This document shows, piece after piece, positions 1 through 7,793 of a stretch of 64,000 bases of DNA. The translations under genes and the position numbers were made by a program. The DNA comes from CAZPRY01 sp964589175 (GTDB taxonomy: Bacteria > Fidelibacterota > UBA2242). The notes under the pieces are model-generated. The model was not told the origin of the DNA. It did not search any database and was given only the letters and a program-made list of their open reading frames with translations. Numbering within the stretch: the stretch's first letter is position 1; the number at the start of each line of letters is the position of its first letter. Location of the stretch: assembly GCA_964589175.1 (NCBI GenBank), contig CAZPRY010000019.1, forward strand, positions 1 to 64,000, given 5' to 3'.

Positions 1-914
1 GTCCAGTTGTCTTTCAATTTCTTCGGGCAGAGAACCAGCACCCGTTCATTATGCAATTCAAAATATTTGATGATAGCCAGCGCTTCAAAAGTTTTGCCGA
101 GTCCCACACTATCGGCGATGATACAGCCGCGGTGTTTATTGATTTTGTTGATAGCGCCCTTGACAGCGTCTTTCTGGAATCCGAAAAGCGTTTTCCAGAT
201 TTCGGTTTCAGTCAGCAGGTGCTGCTCAGCTAACAGCCCGCCTTTGGTCTGGTCTTCGAGAAATTCTTTAAATATATGGTAGAGCGTTTTAAAATAGAGA
301 AATTCCGGGGATTGATCGATATAGAGTTGTTCGAGATATTGCAGCACTTCTTTTTTGACATCCTCAACCAAAGTCTCATCATTCCATATTTCAAAAAACC
401 AATTCTTCAAATCCTTCCTATCCCGGTCACTGTCGACAATCATGTTTAGTTCGATATTTGATGAATTTGCAGCTCCCAGTCCCCTCTGAGTGAAATTTGA
501 ACTACCCATGAGTCCGACTTCAACGCCATTGTTATCGATATGATACAATTTTCCATGCATCAGATTGGTTTGCTTGATCGACCTGATGTTTACCTTTGCT
601 TGGATCCAGTCCGCGCATTCTTTGGCAATCCGGTTTTGATGCATCCGATTTAACAGTGCGATACCATCATCTTCAATTTTGAACGTCTTTTTATCGGTTT
701 TACTCGGATCGAGTGCTTTAATGAATTTGGGCTCTCCAAACAAAAAATTGAGCGAACCGATTTTATCCAATTTATTTTTTAATACTTCATAAGCATAAAT
801 TGTGAAATATGCTGATACAATATTTAATATCGAATTTTCTTTTAGATTCTCCTTTAGAAAATCTACAACGGTTCCTCTGTTTCGATTGTCGCGAATTGAT
901 GATAAAATTGTCAT
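1..914 (-). CDS. PLD-like nuclease/SNF2-type helicase, C-terminus cut by window edge
   Basis: Reading the minus strand from an ATG at 914 gives 304 uninterrupted codons that run off the left edge. The N-terminal part carries an HKD-type phospholipase D motif: HGKLYHID followed about nine residues later by GSSNFT, the layout of PLD-family nucleases. Near residues 270-280 there is a Walker A loop, ADSVGLGKT, followed by the start of a helicase motor domain (VLVLCPKKL, motif Ia region). PLD domain plus SNF2-like helicase in one chain is a known architecture, frequent in restriction-like and defence loci; a defence role here is inference. The gene is clearly more AT-rich than the housekeeping genes to its right, which fits horizontal transfer. 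Its ATG overlaps the stop of a small upstream frame. The helicase C-terminus and any partner genes lie outside the window. Confidence 0.85.
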   Translation of the reverse strand, partial: MTILSSIRDNRNRGTVVDFLKENLKENSILNIVSAYFTIYAYEVLKNKLDKIGSLNFLFGEPKFIKALDPSKTDKKTFKIEDDGIALLNRMHQNRIAKECADWIQAKVNIRSIKQTNLMHGKLYHIDNNGVEVGLMGSSNFTQRGLGAANSSNIELNMIVDSDRDRKDLKNWFFEIWNDETLVEDVKKEVLQYLEQLYIDQSPEFLYFKTLYHIFKEFLEDQTKGGLLAEQHLLTETEIWKTLFGFQKDAVKGAINKINKHRGCIIADSVGLGKTFEALAIIKYFELHNERVLVLCPKKLKDNW

Positions 915-1057
915 AAAAACACCGAGGATTTGAATGATACATTTGTTAATACATTAAGTAACCTGAATTGCGATCCTGGATGAAATTCAACTAAAGATAC
1001 CGTAATATCCGTATTTAGAACATCGAGACGCATATCGTCTGGTCTCTTGTTTGACAT
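911..1057 (-). CDS. Small 48-residue hypothetical protein coupled to the PLD-helicase gene
   Basis: An ATG at 1057 on the minus strand opens a 48-codon frame whose TGA (911-913) overlaps the helicase ATG (912-914) as ATGA, the classic arrangement for translational coupling. The product begins MSNKRPDDMRLDVL and alternates charged and hydrophobic residues, without a signal peptide or membrane segment. I recognise no family. There is no strong Shine-Dalgarno sequence upstream, and the base composition is AT-rich like the helicase gene. It may be a real small partner, or the remnant C-terminus of a longer gene lost by deletion. The exact overlap is the main support. Confidence 0.45.
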   Translation of the reverse strand: MSNKRPDDMRLDVLNTDITVSLVEFHPGSQFRLLNVLTNVSFKSSVFL

Positions 1058-1216
1058 CTTGGTTTCAATTTAGTAATTCTTAATATTATTCCAATGTTTT
1101 AAAATAGCCATTTCCTCTAAGGAATTCGCAATTATAAGTTAAGTCATCTAAAAAATATTCATTCGTTGCCGTTTATTCTTTATTGGAAATTTTCTTATTG
1201 GTTCATCCCATGTCAT

Positions 1217-1292
1217 CATCCTGAGTGAATGCAATGAATGAAGGATCGCATCAACCCTTACCGTCGTCCTGAATGAACGCAGTGAACGAAGC
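1217..1292. repeat. Two degenerate 28-base direct repeats
   Basis: Positions 1217-1244 and 1265-1292 are near-copies of one unit with the pattern CxTCCTGAxTGAAxGCA followed by GTGAA/ATGAA and GAAG. I count about 22 of 28 positions identical, 48 bases apart. Short elements of this CCTGA...GAAGG kind are common dispersed intergenic repeats in many bacterial genomes. No function is evident. Confidence 0.55.
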
Positions 1293-1319
1293 CCACGCCG
1301 TTGGCGGGATTCAATCGGA

Positions 1320-1395
1320 TCAGCCGAAGCGCGATTACTTTTGGAATTTCCGCCGTGCTTATCCGCTTCAGTCGTCAGGTTTGAGAACCTGACGG
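1320..1395 (-). repeat. Dispersed palindrome-centred repeat, copy 1
   Basis: On the minus strand this stretch begins with CCGTCAGGTT-CTCA-AACCTGACG, a perfect inverted repeat with 9-base arms (1373-1394) and a 4-base loop. It continues for about 50 further bases. The whole unit is matched, in opposite orientation and with one single-base gap, by 59557-59633: the first 22 bases are identical, and by eye roughly four fifths of the rest agree. It lies downstream of a minus-strand gene, as expected for REP-like or mobile palindromic elements. Confidence 0.7.
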
Positions 1396-1412
1396 TATGG
1401 TGTCTGGGGAAA

Positions 1413-1442
1413 CAAAAAAGCCCCCCGGATTAACGGAGGGCT
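1413..1442 (-). terminator. Rho-independent terminator of the oligopeptidase genes
   Basis: Read on the minus strand, a 9-bp stem (1419-1427 paired with 1434-1442, one G-U pair) closes a 6-base loop and is followed by six or seven T residues (1413-1419). It lies 24 bases past the stop codon of the peptidase gene ending at 1466, so it terminates the two-gene unit. Confidence 0.85.
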
Positions 1443-1465
1443 TAGATTGATATTTACCGGACGAA

Positions 1466-3352
1466 TCAGATCCCTTTGCGGGCCAGGATGGCGTCAACCT
1501 CGTCCATCGCCCAATTCATGGACTGCATAGCGGTCCGGAAGGGTTTGTCGGTGGTCATATCTACGCCTGCTTTTTTCAGGAGATTGATCGGGTAATCCGA
1601 ACCGCCGGCGGAGATAAACGCTATATAGCGCTGAATGGCTTCGGGATCGCCTGACTGAACACCATCGGCCAGGGCTTCTGAGGCCGTCCAGGACGTGGAA
1701 TATTGAAAGACATAGTAATCGCGATAGAAATGCGGGATGTAGGCCCATTCGTAATCGATGGCATCATCGACAAAGCAGATGTTCTGATCGTGGCCGTAAT
1801 ATTCACGCACCAGGCCTTTGTACATTTCAGTCAGGGCGTCGCCGGTGATCTGTTCGCTGCGTTCCGCCATTTCGTGCATGCGCAGTTCGAATTCGGCAAA
1901 TTGCGTCTGCCGGAAGATCGTGCTCTTCATACGGTCGATATACTCGAGCAGGAGGTAGAGTTTCAGATCGTCGTCATCGGTTTTCTCGAGTTGATCGCGG
2001 AAGAGCAGGATTTCGTTGAGTGTGGAAGCTACTTCGGCCACGAAAGTAGTATAATCGGCGGTTGCATAGGGCTGCGTCTTATTCGCGAAATAGGAATGCA
2101 TGGTGTGCCCGAGCTCATGCGCCAGGGTGCTGACATTGGCGTACTGGCCGTTGTAATTCATGAGGATGTAAGGGTGAACATCATAGGCTGCGCTCATCGA
2201 ATAAGCGCCAGTGCGTTTGCCGGGTGTCGAGTAGAGGTCGATCCAGCGGTTATCATAGGCAAACTGAACCGTTTTAGCGTATTCTTCGCCGAGCGGCGCC
2301 ACGGCATCCAGCACCATCTGCCGGGCTTCTTCGACGCTGTAACTCAGATCCAGCGCTCCGACCAGCGGTACATACAGATCACTGTACTTCAGCGTGTCCA
2401 CGCCGAGCATGCGTTTGCGGATGTCCAGGTAGCGATGCAAGATAGCGAAGTTATCATGTACGTTGCGGATCAGGGTATGATAGACCTCCTCCGGAATATT
2501 GTCGCCATCCAGATAGTATTCGAGCGTGTTATCGTATTTGCGCACCTTGCTGTAGAAGATGTCCTTCTTGATTTTATTATCCATCAAGGTGCCGATCGTG
2601 CCGGAGAAATCGCCATAGGTGCCGAAAAAGGATTTGAAGATGGCTTCGCGGTCGTCCCGGTTGCGGCTGGCGCGGTAGAGGCTGAAGTTGGCCTGATCGA
2701 GAACAACTTTGCGGCCGTCGCTGAAAACGACATTCGGCCAGGGCATTTCGGCGTTGGTGAAGACCCCGTAGGAGGTCCGGGTGCCCCCGGATATCGAGCC
2801 GGCTTCGGCGATGATCTTTTCCTCGGGAGCGCTCAGCCGGTGGGCTTTCTGGCGCTGGAGATCGTTCAGACGAACGCGATATTTTGCGAGGCCGGGTTCC
2901 TGCTTCAGGAATTTCTCGATCTTCTTGCCGTTGATTTCCAGGATTTCGGGCGCGATGAATGAGCAGAGCGCGCCGAAGTCGGTGCTCAGTTGCTCGCCCC
3001 GGCTTTTCATGCTGAGGTATTTCGAATCGCGGTTGTCCAGGTCGAAAGCCAGGAAACCGTAGCAATATAAACGCAGCAATTCTTTGTCGATTTCGCCCTG
3101 CAGGTCGAGGCAGTTCAACAGCTTAATCGCGGATTTTCCCAAGCTGCCTTTAAAGGGAGTGATCTCCTGGATGCGCTTGGTGAGTTCATCCGCCGCTGCT
3201 TGCCAGGCGTCGTCGTTGGCATAAATCTCGGTCAGGTTCCAGGTTAAATTCCCGGGGATTTCGCTCCTGTCCCGGGTCTGGGCCGGGAGGATTGAAATCA
3301 TGAATGTAATTACTATCCCTGATAGCAATCCGTAAAGTAAGCGTTTCTGCAT
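1466..3352 (-). CDS. pepF: Secreted M3-family oligoendopeptidase F, paralogue 1
   Basis: This 628-residue zinc metallopeptidase of the M3/thimet-oligopeptidase clan carries HELGHTMHS at about residues 412-420. The two His and the Glu of HExxH are intact, and the third ligand Glu lies in the following FVAEVASTLNE segment. The family cleaves short peptides, usually in the cytoplasm. Here residues 1-24 form a signal peptide (MQKRLLYG, a hydrophobic run, then a cut near PAQ-T), so export to the periplasm is likely. A good ribosome site (AAGGAG) precedes the ATG. It lies 20 bases behind a close paralogue in the same orientation and shares its terminator. Both mature proteins begin with TRDRSEIP, showing duplication of the whole gene including the secretion signal. 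Confidence 0.92.
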   Translation of the reverse strand: MQKRLLYGLLSGIVITFMISILPAQTRDRSEIPGNLTWNLTEIYANDDAWQAAADELTKRIQEITPFKGSLGKSAIKLLNCLDLQGEIDKELLRLYCYGFLAFDLDNRDSKYLSMKSRGEQLSTDFGALCSFIAPEILEINGKKIEKFLKQEPGLAKYRVRLNDLQRQKAHRLSAPEEKIIAEAGSISGGTRTSYGVFTNAEMPWPNVVFSDGRKVVLDQANFSLYRASRNRDDREAIFKSFFGTYGDFSGTIGTLMDNKIKKDIFYSKVRKYDNTLEYYLDGDNIPEEVYHTLIRNVHDNFAILHRYLDIRKRMLGVDTLKYSDLYVPLVGALDLSYSVEEARQMVLDAVAPLGEEYAKTVQFAYDNRWIDLYSTPGKRTGAYSMSAAYDVHPYILMNYNGQYANVSTLAHELGHTMHSYFANKTQPYATADYTTFVAEVASTLNEILLFRDQLEKTDDDDLKLYLLLEYIDRMKSTIFRQTQFAEFELRMHEMAERSEQITGDALTEMYKGLVREYYGHDQNICFVDDAIDYEWAYIPHFYRDYYVFQYSTSWTASEALADGVQSGDPEAIQRYIAFISAGGSDYPINLLKKAGVDMTTDKPFRTAMQSMNWAMDEVDAILARKGI

Positions 3353-3372
3353 GGCTTCTCCTTTCGTAAAAA

Positions 3373-5250
3373 TTATAATCCCTTGCGGTCCAGAATGGCT
3401 TCGACTTCGTCCATAGCGCGTGTCATTGCAGCGATTGTTTTTTCAAATGGCGCGGAACCGGTCATATCGACACCGGCCGCTTTGAGGATTTCGATCGGAT
3501 AATCGGAAGCGCCGACGGCCAGAAAACGCCGAAATCCTTCGATGGCTTTCGCATCGCCTTTGAGAATATCCTCGGCGAGCGCCGTGGAAGCGGTCAGGGA
3601 TGTCGCATATTGATAAACATAGAAATTCATGTAAAAATGCGGAATATCGGCCCATTCATAATTAATCACATCCGAAACAATACAGACGCCCTGATCATGG
3701 CCGTAGTATTTACGGACAATCTGCTTGTAAAGTTCCGTCATCGAATCGCCAGTCAGTTGCTCGCCCTTTTCAGCCATTTGATGGATACGCAGCTCGAATT
3801 CGGCGAATTGGGTCTGGCGGAAAAGCGTGCTCTTTATGCCGTCGATATATTCCATCAGCATACTGAGCCGCTGGTCTTCATTTTCGAGGGAATTGACATA
3901 GTAATCAAAGATCAGGATTTCGTTCAGGGTGGAGGCGACTTCGGCGACAAAAATGGAGTAGATGGCGTTCTGGTAGGGCTGCCCGTGGTTGGCGTACCAG
4001 CTGTGCAGGGTGTGACCCAGTTCATGGGCCATGGTGGACACTGCGTCGTAGCTGCCGTCGAAGTTTAGCAAAATGTAGGGATGGACGTCGTAGATATCGC
4101 CTTCCGAATAAGCGCCGGTCTGTTTGCCGGCTGTGGGGTAATAATCAATCCAGCGATTGTTGAAGGCCATCTCGACCATTTGACGGTAATCATCGCCCAG
4201 TTTGCTCAGGGCGCCGATGTTCAGGCGCTGGGCTTCGGCCAGGTCGAAATTCACGTCGAGTCCTTCCACCACCGGGGCATAGAGATCGGTATATTTCAGG
4301 GTATCCACCCCGAGCATCCGTTTCTTGATATTCAAGTAACGATGAAAGGCGTCGAGATTTTTACTCACGTTTTCGATCAGAGCCAGGTAGACTTTGACGG
4401 GAACATTGTTTTCATCTAGCGCGCTTGCCAGGCTACAGCAATAGCCCCGCGCATCGGCATAGAATATATCGCGCTGGACCTGGGCATTCAGCAAACCGCC
4501 GATGGTGCCGCGGTATTCTCCAAGCCGGCCGAAATACTGCTCGAAAGCGGTCTCCCGGTCAGTGCGATTGGAGGAGGTACGCAGACTGCGGAATCCGGAG
4601 TAGTCGCCGAGGATTTTAGTGCCGTCCTGCAATTGGATTTCGGCATAAGGGAAATCGGCCACCGTGAAGATGGTGTAGATATTTTCAGGCGAGCTGGCCA
4701 TGTTGCCGACCCGGGCGATGATTTCCTCTTCCTTATCGAAGCGCAGGTGGGCCTTACGGCGCTGAATGTCATCGATCTGATGTCGGTAAGTTGCGAGCCC
4801 TTTTTCTTTTTGCAGAAATTTTTGGATGACTTTCGGGTTGATTGCCAGAATCTCCGGCTGGATAAAGGCCGCTTTGGATTGGTATTCGGTTAAGACCTGG
4901 TTGATGTCCTGCTTCATGGCGACGCATTCCGAGACGCGCGTGTCGGTGTCCGAGCGCATAATGGCGTAGGTTTCCAGGCGGCGCAGTTCCTTTTTGAAAA
5001 AGGTGTTGAGTTCCAGGCATTGCAGCAGAGCCTGCGGCGATTTGGACAATTTTCCCTTGAAGGCCGTGATCTCATCGAAGCGCGCCTGCAAGGCATCTTT
5101 GGCGGTTTTCCAGTCCGCATCGGTTGGATAGATATTGGCCAGGTTCCAGGTATATTCTTCGGGAATCTCGGAGCGGTCGCGCGTCTGGGCCGATGTAATG
5201 CCGCTGACGATCAGAATGGTGCTGAGCAGAAAAAACAAAAATCTCCGCAT
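3373..5250 (-). CDS. pepF: Secreted M3-family oligoendopeptidase F, paralogue 2
   Basis: This 625-residue M3 metallopeptidase is colinear with its downstream neighbour. The zinc motif HELGHTLHS is at about residues 407-415, followed by FVAEVASTLNE. A signal peptide of about 21 residues ends at TSA-QTRDRSEIP, so it too should be exported. The two proteins share long identical blocks such as MLGVDTLKY and FRQTQFAEFELR but differ in most other positions, so the duplication is old and both copies are probably active with different substrate preference. The ATG at 5250 has GGAG upstream. This is the first gene of a two-gene unit reading toward the terminator at 1413-1442. Confidence 0.92.
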   Translation of the reverse strand: MRRFLFFLLSTILIVSGITSAQTRDRSEIPEEYTWNLANIYPTDADWKTAKDALQARFDEITAFKGKLSKSPQALLQCLELNTFFKKELRRLETYAIMRSDTDTRVSECVAMKQDINQVLTEYQSKAAFIQPEILAINPKVIQKFLQKEKGLATYRHQIDDIQRRKAHLRFDKEEEIIARVGNMASSPENIYTIFTVADFPYAEIQLQDGTKILGDYSGFRSLRTSSNRTDRETAFEQYFGRLGEYRGTIGGLLNAQVQRDIFYADARGYCCSLASALDENNVPVKVYLALIENVSKNLDAFHRYLNIKKRMLGVDTLKYTDLYAPVVEGLDVNFDLAEAQRLNIGALSKLGDDYRQMVEMAFNNRWIDYYPTAGKQTGAYSEGDIYDVHPYILLNFDGSYDAVSTMAHELGHTLHSWYANHGQPYQNAIYSIFVAEVASTLNEILIFDYYVNSLENEDQRLSMLMEYIDGIKSTLFRQTQFAEFELRIHQMAEKGEQLTGDSMTELYKQIVRKYYGHDQGVCIVSDVINYEWADIPHFYMNFYVYQYATSLTASTALAEDILKGDAKAIEGFRRFLAVGASDYPIEILKAAGVDMTGSAPFEKTIAAMTRAMDEVEAILDRKGL

Positions 5251-5752
5251 AGGGATTTCTCCTTATTTTTATGGTATGAATTTTCGGCAGTTCGAGTGGA
5301 AGCCGAAGCCCCCTGAGAACGAAATGAATTGATCCCCCAATTTGAAAAGCAATCCTTTGGATCGCGATTCCGGGAAAAGGTTGCCAGTATGGAAATGATT
5401 TTTCTGGCGCTTTTGTAAGCCCTTGTGTTAAGCGATTCCGGGAGCATTTGATTCCCGGTTTGCCGGCCTGGATTGAATCGCTTGACATAAGAGCTGAAGT
5501 TCCCCTTGCCCAACTCCGGCGCTGAACAGCATGGCGAGAATTCATGTGCGCTCATCACCTTTTTATCGCATGTAATCTTCGCCACTTGTAGTGCCGAAAC
5601 TCCGAAGGAGGGGCATGTGAAGGTATTTCGATTCCGCCCGGCAATAGACAAACAGGAGTGTTTGTCTTACGAATGCCTGCACCTTAAAAACCGACAACAC
5701 GCCGAGATTCCGACGTTGATTCTTAGCCATGATAGACTTAAATTCTGCCGAT
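5251..5752. other. Divergent intergenic region before uvrB
   Basis: About 500 bases lie between two divergently read genes and must hold promoters for both. A 12-base direct repeat, GCGATTCCGGGA, occurs at 5364-5375 and 5432-5443. The second copy is the left part of a nested inverted repeat described separately. No SOS box (CTG-N10-CAG type) that I would defend was seen upstream of uvrB. Short open frames here have no coding character. Confidence 0.5.
5430..5483. repeat. Nested inverted repeats upstream of uvrB
   Basis: The outer arms AAGCGATTC (5430-5438) and GAATCGCTT (5475-5483) are perfect complements. Inside them CCGGGA (5438-5443) pairs with TCCCGG (5453-5458). As RNA or cruciform DNA this could form a branched hairpin. 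It has no T-run and so is not an obvious terminator. A role as regulator site or remnant element is unknown. Confidence 0.5.
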
Positions 5753-7762
5753 ATGGCAGAGTTTACACTTCATACGACCTTCGACCCCACCGGTGATCAA
5801 CCGCAGGCGATTAAAGAACTGACCGAAGGTATCCGGCGTGGCGATATGACCCAAACCCTGCTGGGCGTCACCGGCAGCGGCAAGACTTACACGATGGCGC
5901 ACGTCATCCAGAATATCCAGAGGCCGACCCTGATCATCTCGCACAACAAGACGCTGGCGGCGCAGCTCTATGGCGAATTCAAGAATTTCTTTCCACAGAA
6001 CGCCGTCGAGTATTTTATCTCATTTTATGATTATTATCAGCCGGAAGCCTACCTGCCCGTCTCGGACACCTATATCGAGAAAGACTCGCACATCAACGAC
6101 GAGATCGATAAACTGCGTCTGAAGACGACAAGTTCGCTGATCAGCCGCCGGGATGTCATCGTCGTGGCGAGCGTGTCCTGCATCTACGGTATCGGTTCGC
6201 CGGAGGATTACAGCCGCTTTATCACCTATTTGAAGAAGGGCGACCACATCAATCGGCGGGCGCTGCTGTTGAAATTCATCGATATTTTCTATTCGCGCAA
6301 CGACCTGGCGATGGAGCGCGGCAATTTCCGGGTGCGCGGCGATATCGTCGACATCCGGCCGGCCTATGAAGACTTTGCCTACCGCATCGAATTTTTCGGC
6401 GACGAGATCGAACACCTGTACAGTTTCGATCCGCTGACCGGGGAAGTCACACAGGAGCACGATCACATCGTTATTTTCCCGGCCAAGCATTTTATCACCT
6501 CCGAAGAGAACCTGAAGCGGGCGCTTGGAACCATCCGCACCGAAGCTGAGCAGCGCGTCAACGACCTGCGCGCCGCCGATAAACTGGTCGAAGCCCAGCG
6601 CCTGGAGCAGCGCACTTCTTTCGACCTGGAGATGATCGAGGAGGTTGGCTATTGTTCGGGTATCGAAAACTATTCGCGCCATTTTTCCGGGCGCAAGGCC
6701 GGCGAGCCGCCCTACACATTGCTCGATTTTTTCCCGGACGATTTCCTGCTGATCATCGATGAATCGCATGCCACGCTTCCGCAAATCCGCGCGATGTACA
6801 ACGGCGACCGCTCCCGCAAGGAGGTCCTCGTCGAGTTCGGGTTTCGCCTGCCGTCCGCGCTGGACAACCGGCCGCTGAAATTCGATGAGTTCGAGAAACG
6901 CATGCCGCAGACGGTCTTCGTTTCCGCCACGCCGGCCGATTATGAGCTGGAGAAATGCCAGGGCGTCGTGGTGGAGCAGATCATCCGCCCGACCGGTTTG
7001 TTGGACCCGGAAATTGTACTGCGTCCCAGCAAGCACCAGATCGACGACCTGATCAGCGAGATCAGCGAAACAACCGCCCGCGGTGAACGGGCCCTGGTAA
7101 CCACCCTGACCAAACGCATGTCCGAGGACCTTGCCGAATATTTAAAAGGAATGGGGTTGCGGGTGCGCTACCTGCATTCGGAAATTCACGCCCTGGAGCG
7201 CATTAAAATTCTACGCGATTTACGGCTGGGTGAATTCGACGCACTGGTGGGAATCAACCTGCTGCGCGAGGGACTGGATTTGCCGGAAGTCTCGCTGGTA
7301 GCGATTTTGGACGCCGATAAAGAGGGTTTTCTGCGCTCGGAACGGTCGCTGATGCAGGTTTCCGGGCGAGCCGCCCGCAACATTAACGGCAAGGTGATTT
7401 TCTATGCCGACGAAATCACGCAGTCGATGCAGAAGGTCATCAGCGAGGTGGAGCGCCGCCGGAAGGTACAGCTGGAATACAACACCGAGCACGGCATCAC
7501 ACCGAAAACCATCTATAAATCCGTCGACGAAGTTATGATGACTACTTCCGTAGCCGATATGAGACCGGTTGAATTTACCCGGCGCAAGAGCGTTACGGAA
7601 AAGTATCAGGACAAGATGGATACGCACGAGCTGCTGGCCTTACTCAAAAAGGAGATGGTCAAGGCGGCCGAAAACCTGGAATTCGAACTGGCGGCCGAGA
7701 TCCGTGATGAAATCGGGCGCTTGTCGGATAAACCGAAGACCGAACTCAAGCGAGTGCCATAA
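5753..7762 (+). CDS. uvrB: UvrABC excinuclease subunit B
   Basis: UvrB is the damage-verifying helicase-like subunit of nucleotide excision repair; it is loaded by UvrA and recruits UvrC. From the ATG at 5753 the product is 669 residues, the normal family length, starting MAEFTLHTTF; an in-frame ATG at 5729 would add eight non-family residues. Walker A GVTGSGKT is at about residues 38-45, the beta-hairpin region carries YDYYQPEAYLP, the Walker B box is IIDESH, motif VI has SLMQVSGRAAR, and a C-terminal UVR motif of about 35 residues binds UvrC. No strong ribosome site precedes either start. purD follows 31 bases downstream on the same strand. Confidence 0.97.
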   Translation: MAEFTLHTTFDPTGDQPQAIKELTEGIRRGDMTQTLLGVTGSGKTYTMAHVIQNIQRPTLIISHNKTLAAQLYGEFKNFFPQNAVEYFISFYDYYQPEAYLPVSDTYIEKDSHINDEIDKLRLKTTSSLISRRDVIVVASVSCIYGIGSPEDYSRFITYLKKGDHINRRALLLKFIDIFYSRNDLAMERGNFRVRGDIVDIRPAYEDFAYRIEFFGDEIEHLYSFDPLTGEVTQEHDHIVIFPAKHFITSEENLKRALGTIRTEAEQRVNDLRAADKLVEAQRLEQRTSFDLEMIEEVGYCSGIENYSRHFSGRKAGEPPYTLLDFFPDDFLLIIDESHATLPQIRAMYNGDRSRKEVLVEFGFRLPSALDNRPLKFDEFEKRMPQTVFVSATPADYELEKCQGVVVEQIIRPTGLLDPEIVLRPSKHQIDDLISEISETTARGERALVTTLTKRMSEDLAEYLKGMGLRVRYLHSEIHALERIKILRDLRLGEFDALVGINLLREGLDLPEVSLVAILDADKEGFLRSERSLMQVSGRAARNINGKVIFYADEITQSMQKVISEVERRRKVQLEYNTEHGITPKTIYKSVDEVMMTTSVADMRPVEFTRRKSVTEKYQDKMDTHELLALLKKEMVKAAENLEFELAAEIRDEIGRLSDKPKTELKRVP

Positions 7763-7793
7763 AAATTTAACAATTCACGGAATAAGGACATTC

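Larger units (their letters stand above)
1058..1465. other. Intergenic region, AT-rich then repeat-bearing
   Basis: This stretch separates the AT-rich helicase locus from the tandem oligopeptidase genes. The first 150 bases hold no convincing gene. From about 1217 it contains a pair of degenerate direct repeats, then one copy of a longer palindrome-centred repeat, then the terminator of the peptidase genes, all listed separately. The build-up of repeats at this boundary would fit a junction between transferred and native DNA (inference). Confidence 0.6.

Noticed and set aside
1217..1292. Possible CRISPR-like array
   Set aside because: Only two imperfect units with a 20-base gap and no cas genes; it is an ordinary degenerate direct repeat.
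1703..2962. Long plus-strand open frame (419 codons) opposite the first peptidase gene
   Set aside because: It lies antisense to a gene with a complete zinc-peptidase motif. The protein has no family pattern, and the frame is explained by codon bias of the real gene.
5617..5796. GTG-start frame of 59 codons with GGAGG upstream, overlapping the uvrB start
   Set aside because: The ribosome site is attractive, but the product has no coding character and runs into uvrB in another frame. An ATG two bases earlier is followed at once by a stop.
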